Assembly (NCBI GenBank): GCA_036398215.1
Contig: DASWHK010000038.1
Coordinates: forward strand, 1-19,972
Reading direction: 5' to 3'
Origin: DASWHK01 sp036398215
GTDB lineage: Bacteria > Acidobacteriota > UBA890
DNA length: 19,972 nucleotides
Of this stretch, positions 7,896 through 15,016 are shown piece by piece. Numbering within the stretch: the stretch's first letter is position 1; each line of letters opens with the position of its first letter. Made by a program: the position numbers and the translations under genes. The notes beneath the pieces are model-generated. The model saw only the letters and a list, made by a program, of their open reading frames with translations, did no database searches and had not been told where the DNA came from.

Positions 7896-9650
7896 TCAGC
7901 GCGCGGCGACGGGAAGCGCGGCGTCCATCAACATCCACAGCGGTCCGGCGGATTGCAGCAGCTGCACCCGCTCCCACCCCGAGAAGACCGCCGCCGCCGC
8001 CCTTCCCGCGACACCGCCGGGGATGCCGCCGGCGGCGACGGTGGTGAAGGCTCGCGACAGCTCCTCGAAAAGGGTCCGGCGCGGTGGGTAGGTCCGAATC
8101 GTCAGCCTCTCCTGCGGCCCGATATCCGCCTCGGAGCGGGCCCAGGCGAGCGCCTCACGGAGCCCGCCGAGCTCGTCGACGAGGCCACGCTCGACCGCCT
8201 GCGCGCCCGTCCATACCCTGCCCTGGGCGACGGCGTCGACGGCGGCGGCGTCCATGTCGCGCCCGGCAGCGACAACGGCGATGAAATCCCGATAGGTCTC
8301 CTCGACGGTGGCCTCCAGGAGCGCCGCCTGCTCGGGGCGCAAGCTGGCGGCTTCGCTGAGCAGGTCGGCGTTTTCGCCGGCACGCAGCAACTCGTAGTCG
8401 ACGCCGAGCAGCTCGTAGGTCCCCTGCAGGTCGAGCTTGCCCATCACCACCCCGATCGAGCCGGTGTAGGTCCCGGGGTCGGCGACGATCCAGCTCGCCT
8501 TGCTGGCGATCCAGTAGCCCCCGGAGCCGGCGACATCGGACATGCTCGCCACCACCGGCTTGCTCTGCGCGGCGAGCTCGATCTCCCGGCCCATGACATC
8601 GGCCGCCGTCGCGGCGCCGCCGCCGCTATCGATGCGCATGACGATGGCCTTCACGGCGGCGTCCCGGCGGGCCTCGCGGACATAGCCGGCGATGGTGGCG
8701 CCGCCGACGACGTTGCTGGCGAACAAGCCATCCTCGACCTCGCCCGGGACCATCAGCCCGCTGACGTGGATCAGCGCGATGACGTTGTCGCGGGCCAGCA
8801 GGCCCTCGACGGCCGACGGGGCGGTGGCGCGCAGGTACTCGCGGACCCCGAGCCGCCGCGGCGAGCGGCCGGCGACCTCCGCGAGGCGGGCGTCGACCTC
8901 ATCCCGGTAGCCGAGCTCGTCGACGAGGCCGGCCTCCCGAGCTCGCCGGGCGCTCACCAGGCCCTCGTCGAAGACGGCGGCGAGCTGCTCGCGGGTCAGG
9001 GCGCGATCTTCCGCGACGGCGGCAAGCCACTGCTCGTAGATGCTGGCGAGCAGGCTCTCGCTCATCTCCCGCTGGGCGTCGGTCATCGAGCGGTTGACGA
9101 ATGAATGGAACGCCGTCTTGTAGGGACCGCTGGCGAACACCTCCAGGCGGGCGCCCAGCTTGTCGAGAAGGTCGCGATAGAAGGGCTGCTGCACCAGCAG
9201 CCCGAGCACCAGCTGGCCGCTGGGTACCTGGAAGATCGTGTCGGCCGCCGCCGCCGCGTACAGATCGAGGTTGGAGCCGCTCTCCAGCAGCGCGATCACC
9301 GGCTTGCCGCTGGCCTTGAACGCCGCCACCGCGGCACGGATCTCCTGGGTCTTGGCAAAGCCGCCGAACAGCGGCCCGACGTCGAGAAAGAGGCCCGCCA
9401 CCCGGGTGTCGTCCGCGGCGCGCCGGATGGCGTCGTCGATCTCCCGGACCGTCAGCGGCCCGACGAAGGGACCACGCTGGGCGAGCTCGCCGATCTCCCC
9501 CTGCAAGCGGACGTCGAGGATGGTGCCGGAGCCCACCGTTGGGGTGGCCCCGACCAGCAGGCGGTTCAGCCCCCACACCAGGAGAGTGAAGCCGAGCAGC
9601 AGAAAGAGGAACGTCGTCAGCAGCCAGAGGGCCGTTCGTCGCGATGCCAT
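7896..9650 (-). CDS. sppA: Signal peptide peptidase SppA, 67K (protease IV) type
   Basis: A 584-residue inner-membrane serine protease that degrades cleaved signal peptides. One N-terminal helix (about 8-30, LWLLTTFLFLLLGFTLLVWG) anchors it, with the body in the periplasm. It has the double-domain architecture of the long form (E. coli SppA is 618 residues). The N-terminal repeat gives the general-base lysine, K178 in SGPYKTAFHSF. The C-terminal repeat gives the nucleophile, S376 in DVAGSGGYWIASKA, and the flanking MRIDSGGG and GSIGV strands are conserved. The final 70 residues (LFEELSRAF onward) are amphipathic and less conserved. The ATG at 9650 has no Shine-Dalgarno, but it sits exactly where a promoter just upstream would start transcription. 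It forms a two-gene unit with the helicase. Confidence 0.93.
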   Translation of the reverse strand: MASRRTALWLLTTFLFLLLGFTLLVWGLNRLLVGATPTVGSGTILDVRLQGEIGELAQRGPFVGPLTVREIDDAIRRAADDTRVAGLFLDVGPLFGGFAKTQEIRAAVAAFKASGKPVIALLESGSNLDLYAAAAADTIFQVPSGQLVLGLLVQQPFYRDLLDKLGARLEVFASGPYKTAFHSFVNRSMTDAQREMSESLLASIYEQWLAAVAEDRALTREQLAAVFDEGLVSARRAREAGLVDELGYRDEVDARLAEVAGRSPRRLGVREYLRATAPSAVEGLLARDNVIALIHVSGLMVPGEVEDGLFASNVVGGATIAGYVREARRDAAVKAIVMRIDSGGGAATAADVMGREIELAAQSKPVVASMSDVAGSGGYWIASKASWIVADPGTYTGSIGVVMGKLDLQGTYELLGVDYELLRAGENADLLSEAASLRPEQAALLEATVEETYRDFIAVVAAGRDMDAAAVDAVAQGRVWTGAQAVERGLVDELGGLREALAWARSEADIGPQERLTIRTYPPRRTLFEELSRAFTTVAAGGIPGGVAGRAAAAVFSGWERVQLLQSAGPLWMLMDAALPVAAR

Positions 9651-9656
9651 GCGGCC

Positions 9657-9685
9657 ATGCTACCGCCGCCCCGGGGGCCCTTCAA
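9657..9685 (-). promoter_or_regulatory. Candidate promoter of sppA, predicted leaderless mRNA
   Basis: On the minus strand TTGAAG (9680-9685), a 17-base spacer and TAGCAT (9657-9662), followed by 6 bases and the sppA ATG at 9650. Seven bases past the -10 falls on the A of the ATG, so the message would begin with its start codon. This agrees with the lack of a Shine-Dalgarno. Confidence 0.4.
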
Positions 9686-9811
9686 TGCGGGACCCACCCG
9701 CCACCGTTTTCATCTCCGCCCGTCGCTCGCGCAACCCTGACCCGTTGACAAGGTCGGGCCACTAGCAGGCCGTGGTGGAAGTGTGATGGGTCTGGTTGCG
9801 GCGGGAAGCTG

Positions 9812-11599
9812 CTAACGATGCTCCCAGGCGGTGACCGTGATCTGGTAGATGCGCGGCGTGGACGGCGGGAGGTTGGCGAGGTCGAGAAAATCGGTGTCGA
9901 AGCTCCAGTTGCGGGTGGCCGCCGCGTAGACGCCGCTCTTGCCGAACGTGCCGTTGGCGTAATGCGACTCGCAGAGGGCCGCCAGGCTGCCCAGGAGCGT
10001 CAACTGGACGCCACTCCAGCTCTCGATCAGGCGCGGCAGGTTCTCCAACCCCCCGTTGTAGAGCTCGCCCATGTCGACGTTTCCGGTCATGATCGCGGCG
10101 TTGATCGTCGTGGTGCTGGCGGTACGACTGCCGAGGGCCAGCAAGCTGTAGTCCAGATCGCTGTCGAAATCGCCGTCGCCGTCGACATCGCCCCAGTCGT
10201 TGCTCAGGATGGTCACCGCGTCGGCGAGGACCGCCGCGGGTTGCTTGGCGATCGTGTTGAAATCGCCGTGCAGGTACACCGGGTTCTCGCTCACCACGCT
10301 GAGCGCCGCGTCGAGCTGCTGGCCGTTGGTCGCCTTGAAGGCGAACTCGCTGTCGCTGCCATCCCACGGGGTGGCATAGGTCGACCACTCGGGCGGCCCG
10401 ACGCCGGGGCTGCCCCCGGGCCACGTAGGCATGTCGCTGTCGGGCTGGAAGGCCCCCATGTAGACGATCCCGTTGGCGGGGTAGCCGGAGCTCCGCTCCA
10501 GCTTGTCGACGTCGACCTGGGTGGTCAGCATGTACTTCAGCTCGCGCGGGTCGTACAGGACGGTGTAGCTGACCGCGTCCTCACCGCTTACCGGGTCGAC
10601 CAGCGACACCAGGTTGCCTCCGGCGTCGTAGCCGCGGCCGTTGACGATCCGTAGGCCGGCGTCGTACCAGATCTTCGCCGCCTGGTCGGCGCTGCTGTCT
10701 GCCGCCCGCCCCGCCTGGATGATCAGTCGCGGATCCGAGGGGTCTTCGATGACGAGGTCGACCCGGTTGCCGCCGATCGAGCCCGAGCGGACCCGGCCGT
10801 CCCAGCGGCTAATGGCGTCGGAGCTCCAGGTGGCGGCGGTGGAATCGAGGCCGTCCATGTTCTGGTAGGTACCCGCGCTGTCCTGGATTCGCACGGTGCC
10901 GCCGGCGGTCAAGCCGGCTTCGCGGCTGTTGTAGATGTCGCCGGCGGCGATCAGGGTGGAGGCGAACGAGACCTGGCTGGTGGGATCGACGTAGATGTCG
11001 GCGTTGCTGTGCACGCGGCCGCTGATCGTCATGTCCGGCCCGGGGTGGATGTCGAGGTCACCCTCGTAGAGGACGCCGAACTGATAGATGGGGATCGACG
11101 CGAACTCGCCTTGGATCTCGACCGTTGCCTCGCTCACGGGCGGCCCCGGGGACGCAGCGGTGACCACGATGCGGAACGGCTGGATCTCGGCCGACAAGCC
11201 CACGTACAGGCCGCTGGCGAGGGTGGTGTCGAGCCGGCTGCCGTCGGCATAGGCGGTGAACTCGTTGAGGGTGACATTGGTGAACACCGGCGCCTGGATC
11301 GTTGCCAGCTCCGCGTCGGTCGGAAAGCGGCCCAGGTTGCGGGACATCTCGATGAGGTCGCGGAGCAGGACCTGCGAGGCGCCGTCGGCGGGCAGGAACG
11401 CTCGCTCGCTGGCGATGATGTTGGCGGTGATCGCGATCTCTGTGGTGGCAACCTGGGCGACGACCATCGACATCAGGCCGATGGCGAAAAGGGCCAGCAG
11501 GATCATCAGCAACACGGTGCCGCGCTCGCCGGGCGCACCGCGGGCGCAGGGGTCCCCGGCCGTCCGATTGTCCCCAGCACAACGCCATCGTGTGCGCAC
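9812..11599 (-). CDS. PilX-like type IV pilus minor pilin with calcium-loop motif
   Basis: A 595-residue envelope protein starting at GTG 11599, chosen for GGAGGG 5 bases upstream. The N-terminus GERGTVLLMILLALFAIGLMSMV (residues 24-46), followed by a polar helix (TTEIAITANIIASERAFLPADG), is the PilX_N layout of minor pilins or pilus assembly proteins. No glutamate occupies pilin position 5, as is common in PilX. The rest is a long, beta-rich extracellular region containing ISGRVHSNADIYVD. Near residues 471-483 is DVDGDGDFDSDLDY, matching a DxDxDG calcium-binding loop of the kind seen in EF-hands, dockerins and PilY1. Such proteins prime pilus assembly and modulate adhesion or twitching. It follows pilW and the acylphosphatase gene, with 191 gene-free bases before it. 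The precise subfamily is uncertain. Confidence 0.8.
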   Translation of the reverse strand: MRTRWRCAGDNRTAGDPCARGAPGERGTVLLMILLALFAIGLMSMVVAQVATTEIAITANIIASERAFLPADGASQVLLRDLIEMSRNLGRFPTDAELATIQAPVFTNVTLNEFTAYADGSRLDTTLASGLYVGLSAEIQPFRIVVTAASPGPPVSEATVEIQGEFASIPIYQFGVLYEGDLDIHPGPDMTISGRVHSNADIYVDPTSQVSFASTLIAAGDIYNSREAGLTAGGTVRIQDSAGTYQNMDGLDSTAATWSSDAISRWDGRVRSGSIGGNRVDLVIEDPSDPRLIIQAGRAADSSADQAAKIWYDAGLRIVNGRGYDAGGNLVSLVDPVSGEDAVSYTVLYDPRELKYMLTTQVDVDKLERSSGYPANGIVYMGAFQPDSDMPTWPGGSPGVGPPEWSTYATPWDGSDSEFAFKATNGQQLDAALSVVSENPVYLHGDFNTIAKQPAAVLADAVTILSNDWGDVDGDGDFDSDLDYSLLALGSRTASTTTINAAIMTGNVDMGELYNGGLENLPRLIESWSGVQLTLLGSLAALCESHYANGTFGKSGVYAAATRNWSFDTDFLDLANLPPSTPRIYQITVTAWEHR

Positions 11600-11790
11600 A
11601 GGTGCCCTCCGACGTGGCGAGAGTAGTCAGCCATGGTAACCCGAAGCAACACCTCATCGGCACCGGCGGGAGCCGCTCCGTGTCCCCCGCACCGCGACCT
11701 GCGCAGGAAACCCCCGCCAGCGGCCGGCCGCGGGGCTGTCGCCCGAGAAAGGCCGCGGAGCAGTCCGTGATCAAGGAATCTCAACCGATT

Positions 11791-12075
11791 TCAGTAGCGG
11801 ACCTCGAAGCCGGTGCCGCCGCTGGGCGAGCAGGGCCGCTCCCGCACGGCGTCGACGCGGGCCGCCGGCGGCCCCTCGGCGCAGAACGCCTTGAGCGCTC
11901 GGCACGCCTCCTCGCTGCCTTCGGCGCAAAGCTCGACGCTGCCGTCGGCGCAGTTGCGGACCCATCCGGCGAGCCCGAGCTCGGCGGCGCGCCGCTGCAC
12001 GCTGGCGCGGAAGAAAACACCCTGAACACGCCCCTCGATCCGCAGCTTGATACACGTCGGCTGGCTCGCGTCCAT
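11791..12075 (-). CDS. acyP: Acylphosphatase
   Basis: A 94-residue cytosolic enzyme that hydrolyses the carboxyl-phosphate bond of acyl phosphates such as acetyl phosphate or 1,3-bisphosphoglycerate. Length and fold match the roughly 90-residue family. The phosphate loop GRVQGVFFR (15-23) supplies the catalytic R23, and WVRNCADGSVE supplies the catalytic N41. Both sit at the positions usual in bacterial and vertebrate members, and the family's closing strand GTGFEVRY ends the chain. The ATG at 12075 is 3 bases after the pilW stop (TGA GCC ATG), indicating translational coupling. Sitting between two pilin genes is an odd place for a metabolic enzyme. The 191 bases between its stop and the pilX start (11600-11790) hold no gene or convincing promoter that I can see. 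Confidence 0.93.
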   Translation of the reverse strand: MDASQPTCIKLRIEGRVQGVFFRASVQRRAAELGLAGWVRNCADGSVELCAEGSEEACRALKAFCAEGPPAARVDAVRERPCSPSGGTGFEVRY

Positions 12076-12078
12076 GGC

Positions 12079-12891
12079 TCAGGACGACAGCAGCAGCGAC
12101 CGCGGCGTGATCCGCATCGACAGGCCGACGGTACGCTTCTCGGTCGTGTTCAGCCGCACGTCTTCCGTCTCCACGACGATACCCAGCTCGATGACCCGGA
12201 TGCGGAGCTGGTCGGCGAGCGTCACCGGGGAAAACGTCTGCGGCGGGTTCGAATTGTCGTAGTAGGTGATCGCCAGCGAGCGGACGTTGATCGCCACCGG
12301 CTGGGCATCCGCGTCGTCTTCCTGGCGCTGCAGCGAGAAGGTGTCGTTGACGGCCTGCAGGTAATAGCTCGTCGTCCGGACCCGCTTCACGGCGGCCCCC
12401 TCGTTGACCCGGTAGGTCTTCGATAGGGTCGACGAGTGATGGAGCTGTCCGGTCTGGACGGAGGTCAGCGTCACGATGTCGTACGAGGCGGTGCCGTCGT
12501 AGATCACCACCACCATCGCGGCCTCGAAGCCGGTCTCGTCGTCGACCGGGATGTAACCGGTGGTGCTGCCCATGTCGGCATCGAGCCGCGCCGTGAGGTT
12601 GCCGGTGTTGTAGCGGATGTCGATGCCGCCGTCGTCGCGCGGCTCGATGACGGTCAACGGCGCCAGTAGCCCCAGCAAGCCGATTCCCGCCTGCTGGATG
12701 TCCCGTTGCATCTGCTCGAGAGCCAGGCGCGCGGTCATCTGGGCGTCGATGAGCTGCTGCTGATCGCGGTGTACGTCCCGCAAGCTTTCGAAGATGAGCA
12801 GCATGCCGCCGACGACGAGCACCACCATGAGGCTGGCGACGAGCAGCTCGAGCAAGCTGAAGCCGGCTTCGTCTTCGGGGCGAACGGGCAT
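12079..12891 (-). CDS. PilW-like type IV prepilin (minor pilin)
   Basis: The 270-residue product from ATG 12891 has a textbook type III leader: MPVRPEDEAG, cleaved before FSLLELLVASLMVVLVVGGM. Glu5 of the mature chain (E15) and a single N-terminal helix are present. The prepilin peptidase PilD would cleave and methylate it. The helix continues into a coiled amphipathic segment (RDVHRDQQQLIDAQMTARLALEQMQRDIQQAGIG), a PilW/PulJ hallmark, and then a beta-rich globular domain. ATG 12891 gives a normal 10-residue leader but no Shine-Dalgarno. The frame is open back to a TTG at 12963, with GGAAGG just before it, which would give a 34-residue leader. A strong hairpin lies between the two candidate starts. 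First gene of the pilW-acyP-pilX unit; no pilV or fimT gene is in view. Confidence 0.85.
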   Translation of the reverse strand: MPVRPEDEAGFSLLELLVASLMVVLVVGGMLLIFESLRDVHRDQQQLIDAQMTARLALEQMQRDIQQAGIGLLGLLAPLTVIEPRDDGGIDIRYNTGNLTARLDADMGSTTGYIPVDDETGFEAAMVVVIYDGTASYDIVTLTSVQTGQLHHSSTLSKTYRVNEGAAVKRVRTTSYYLQAVNDTFSLQRQEDDADAQPVAINVRSLAITYYDNSNPPQTFSPVTLADQLRIRVIELGIVVETEDVRLNTTEKRTVGLSMRITPRSLLLSS

Positions 12892-12894
12892 GGG

Positions 12895-12918
12895 GGGGGT
12901 CCGGTTTTCCGGACCCCC
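12895..12918 (-). promoter_or_regulatory. Perfect 10-bp hairpin upstream of the pilW start
   Basis: The minus strand reads GGGGGTCCGG, loop AAAA, CCGGACCCCC, a gap-free 10-bp GC-rich stem. Its 3' foot is 3 bases from the pilW ATG at 12891. No U-run follows on either strand, so it is not an intrinsic terminator. It could mask the ribosome-binding region, or be part of a longer leader peptide if translation starts at 12963. Confidence 0.6.
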
Positions 12919-13009
12919 GAAGGGCGGCGGCCCGGACAGGTAGGCCTCAGCCGGCACTTTCAATCGCCCTTCCGCTGCCAGCGTTGGTCATCGCAATACG
13001 GCCTCGAGC

Positions 13010-13022
13010 ATGATGACATCAT
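13010..13022. promoter_or_regulatory. Operator-like inverted repeat between pilW and the O-antigen ligase gene
   Basis: ATGATG-A-CATCAT, a perfect 6-bp inverted repeat around one base, is conspicuously AT-rich for this genome. It overlaps a TATGAT (minus strand, 13018-13023) that would serve as the -10 for the pilin operon; the matching -35 region (13041-13046, TTCGGG) is poor. The arrangement fits a repressor or activator site, but this is inference from position and symmetry only. Confidence 0.35.
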
Positions 13023-13067
13023 AAAGGAGCGCCCGGTCGGCCCGAAGCGCCGGGCGGTCGTCGCGGC

Positions 13068-13096
13068 TTGGCTTGCGCCGGTGCAGCCGTTATCTT
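13068..13096 (+). promoter_or_regulatory. Candidate promoter of the O-antigen ligase gene
   Basis: TTGGCT (13068-13073), a 17-base spacer and TATCTT (13091-13096), each 4/6 to consensus. Transcription would start near 13103, directly before the AGGAGG at 13108-13113. Confidence 0.35.
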
Positions 13097-13141
13097 TGCC
13101 GCGGATCAGGAGGAATTGCCATCGCTGCCACAGGCAGGCTC

Positions 13142-14431
13142 GTGCAGTCGTGCCGCGCCGCGCAGCTGCTCACCTTTTCGCGCGGCCTGGCGCTGCTCTG
13201 GACGGCCTCGATACCGCTGTCGATTGCTGTGGCCGAGGCCGCGATGTGGCTTGCTGCGGCGACCTGGGGCGCGGCCTGGCTGATCGGCGAGCTCGGCGCC
13301 GGCGAGCTCGACGGCGAGCCGCGGGCCCGCGGGCCCGCCGGCGACGCCCTCGGGCTGATCGGGGCCCCGATCATCGCCTTTTTCGCCATTTCCCTGCTTT
13401 CCGCCCTGCTATCGCGGAACCCGATCGAGAGCCTTCTCGAGCTCAAGGAGGTCTTTCTTTTCGCCGCGCCGCTGGTCACCTGGGCCTGCTTCCGCGACGC
13501 CTCCTGGCGCGACCTCAGCCGTGCCGCCCTGGCCGCCGGCCTGCTCCTCGCCCTGGCCGTCGGGATCTTCCAGATGCTCACCAGCGGCGCCCCACCCGAT
13601 GGCCAGCCGCTGCGGCCCAGCGGCACGTTGGGCCACTACATGACCTACTCCGGGGTGCTGCTTGTCGCCGTGCCGTTGCTGCTGACCATCCGCGGCGGCT
13701 CCCGCACGCTGGCTTCGCACATGCTCGCGGTGGTCGCCGTGGGGATGATCGGGGCATCGATGACCCGCAGCGCCTGGATCGGCTGTGCCGTCTCTCTGCT
13801 GGTCTTCTTCGCCAGCGCCGCGATCGGCGCCCGCCGGGCTCCGGTGACGCGCCCGCGACTCCGCCCCGCGCTGTACGGCATGTCCCTGGCGATCGGGGTC
13901 ATCGTCGCCATCGTGCTGCTGGCGGCGGTCGCCGGCCCCGACGCGCTCTATGCCCGTGCCGCCAGTATCTTCTCGCTCGAGGAGCCCACCAACCTGGATC
14001 GGCTGGCGATGGCGGCGGTTGGCCTGAAGATGATCGCCGCCTATCCGCTGCAGGGCATCGGCCCCGGCTTGATGGAGGGGGTCTACCAGGCCTGGGCCGT
14101 CGATTGGGCCGTACGATCGACCAACCCGCACCTGCACAACAACGTCCTGCAGATCGCCGCCGAGCGCGGCCTCCCGGCCCTCGCCGCGTGGCTGTGGATG
14201 ATGGGCGCCTTCCTGGTCGTCGCCTGGCGCGTCCTGCGCGCCGCCGGGCCCCACCAAGAGGCGGGCATCGAGGCTCGCGCCGCGCTCGCCGCCCTTTGCG
14301 GCTTCCTGGCCATGGGCATGTTCGAGTACAACTTCAGCGACTCGGAGGTGCTGATGGCGCTGCTGTACGTCGTCTCGCTGCCGCTGGCGGCCAGCGCCGG
14401 CATGGGCGGCGATCCACGGGCGGCGCCCTAG
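13142..14431 (+). CDS. O-antigen ligase/polymerase-type membrane protein (Wzy_C)
   Basis: A 429-residue inner-membrane protein with about ten to twelve helices. It carries the Wzy_C signature: a large periplasmic loop followed by NPHLHNNVLQIAAERGLPALAAWLWMM (about residues 333-360), where the H-x-H-N-x-x-L motif is characteristic of WaaL-type O-antigen ligases and related polymerases. Upstream helices contain SGTLGHYMTYSGVLL and MTRSAWIG, also typical. Such proteins transfer undecaprenyl-linked glycan to lipid A-core, or polymerise it; which acceptor is used here is unknown. The start is uncertain. GTG 13142 is the first ordinary start codon after the strong AGGAGG (13108-13113), but it lies 28 bases away. 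In-frame ATC 13121 is at ideal spacing, and TTG 13073 precedes the site. Divergent from the pilin operon; tail-to-tail with the HD gene. Confidence 0.85.
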   Translation: MQSCRAAQLLTFSRGLALLWTASIPLSIAVAEAAMWLAAATWGAAWLIGELGAGELDGEPRARGPAGDALGLIGAPIIAFFAISLLSALLSRNPIESLLELKEVFLFAAPLVTWACFRDASWRDLSRAALAAGLLLALAVGIFQMLTSGAPPDGQPLRPSGTLGHYMTYSGVLLVAVPLLLTIRGGSRTLASHMLAVVAVGMIGASMTRSAWIGCAVSLLVFFASAAIGARRAPVTRPRLRPALYGMSLAIGVIVAIVLLAAVAGPDALYARAASIFSLEEPTNLDRLAMAAVGLKMIAAYPLQGIGPGLMEGVYQAWAVDWAVRSTNPHLHNNVLQIAAERGLPALAAWLWMMGAFLVVAWRVLRAAGPHQEAGIEARAALAALCGFLAMGMFEYNFSDSEVLMALLYVVSLPLAASAGMGGDPRAAP

Positions 14432-14437
14432 CCTAGC

Positions 14438-15001
14438 CTAGCCCTCCAGGCCCAGCTCGCCGGCGATACCTCGCAGCGCCGTCAACACGTGCTCGATGTG
14501 CTCCCGCATGGGCATCTCGATCTCGGCGGCGCCGGCCTGCAGGTGGTCGCGGTCGATGGCCCGGCAAAAGGCCTTGTCCTTGAGCTTCTTGGTGATCGAC
14601 TTGACCGGCAGCTCGACGAGGCTCTTGCCAGGGCGGATCAGCGCGCAGGCGACGATGAAGCCCGACAGCTCGTCGACGGCGTACAGCGCCCGGGCCATCG
14701 GGGTGCGGCGCGGCACGCCGGTGTGGTCGGAGTGGCCGAGGACGGCGTCGACCAGCTCCGCCGGGTAGTCGTTCCGGCGGAGGATCTCGGCGCCCACGAA
14801 TGGATGCTCCTCGAGGCTCGGATGCTCCTCGTAGTCGAAATCGTGGAGCAGCCCGGTGATTCCCCAGAGCTCCTCGTCGCCACCGAAATGCCGCGCGTAG
14901 TGGCGCATCCCGGCCTCGACGCAGAGGGCGTGCTTGATCAGGTTGGGGTTGTTGGTGTGGGCGCGGAGCAGGGCGTAGGCCTGCTCGCGCGTCGGCGTCA
15001 T
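14438..15001 (-). CDS. HD-domain phosphohydrolase (HDIG-like)
   Basis: A 187-residue cytosolic protein of the HD superfamily of metal-dependent phosphohydrolases. The ligand series is visible in order: H24 (KHALCVEAG), H53-D54 (LLHDFDYEEHP), further histidines at 60 and 66, H90/H93 (GHSDHTG) and D110 (AVDELSG). LLHDFDYEEHP and LEEHPFVGAEILR are typical of short stand-alone HD proteins annotated as 'HDIG domain' or 'hydrolase', whose nucleotide substrates are mostly unknown. ATG 15001 is preceded by AGGG at about 5 bases. It lies 15 bases after the gene for the membrane-anchored protein, so the two form an operon. Its stop sits 6 bases from the stop of the convergent O-antigen ligase gene within a TAGCC triplet repeat, leaving no room for a separate terminator. 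Confidence 0.87.
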   Translation of the reverse strand: MTPTREQAYALLRAHTNNPNLIKHALCVEAGMRHYARHFGGDEELWGITGLLHDFDYEEHPSLEEHPFVGAEILRRNDYPAELVDAVLGHSDHTGVPRRTPMARALYAVDELSGFIVACALIRPGKSLVELPVKSITKKLKDKAFCRAIDRDHLQAGAAEIEMPMREHIEHVLTALRGIAGELGLEG

Positions 15002-15016
15002 CGGCGCCCTAGCCTG

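Noticed and set aside
11506..11784. 92-codon minus-strand frame in the gap between acyP and pilX
   Set aside because: Mostly Arg/Gly/Pro/Ala-rich and runs out of frame into pilX; no ribosome site or family feature.
12895..12918. pilW hairpin as a rho-independent terminator
   Set aside because: No T/U-run follows the stem on either strand, and it lies directly before a start codon rather than after a gene.
14429..14443. Triple TAGCC repeat at the junction of the convergent O-antigen ligase and HD genes
   Set aside because: Only 15 bases long, and explained largely by two facing stop codons; no evidence of function.
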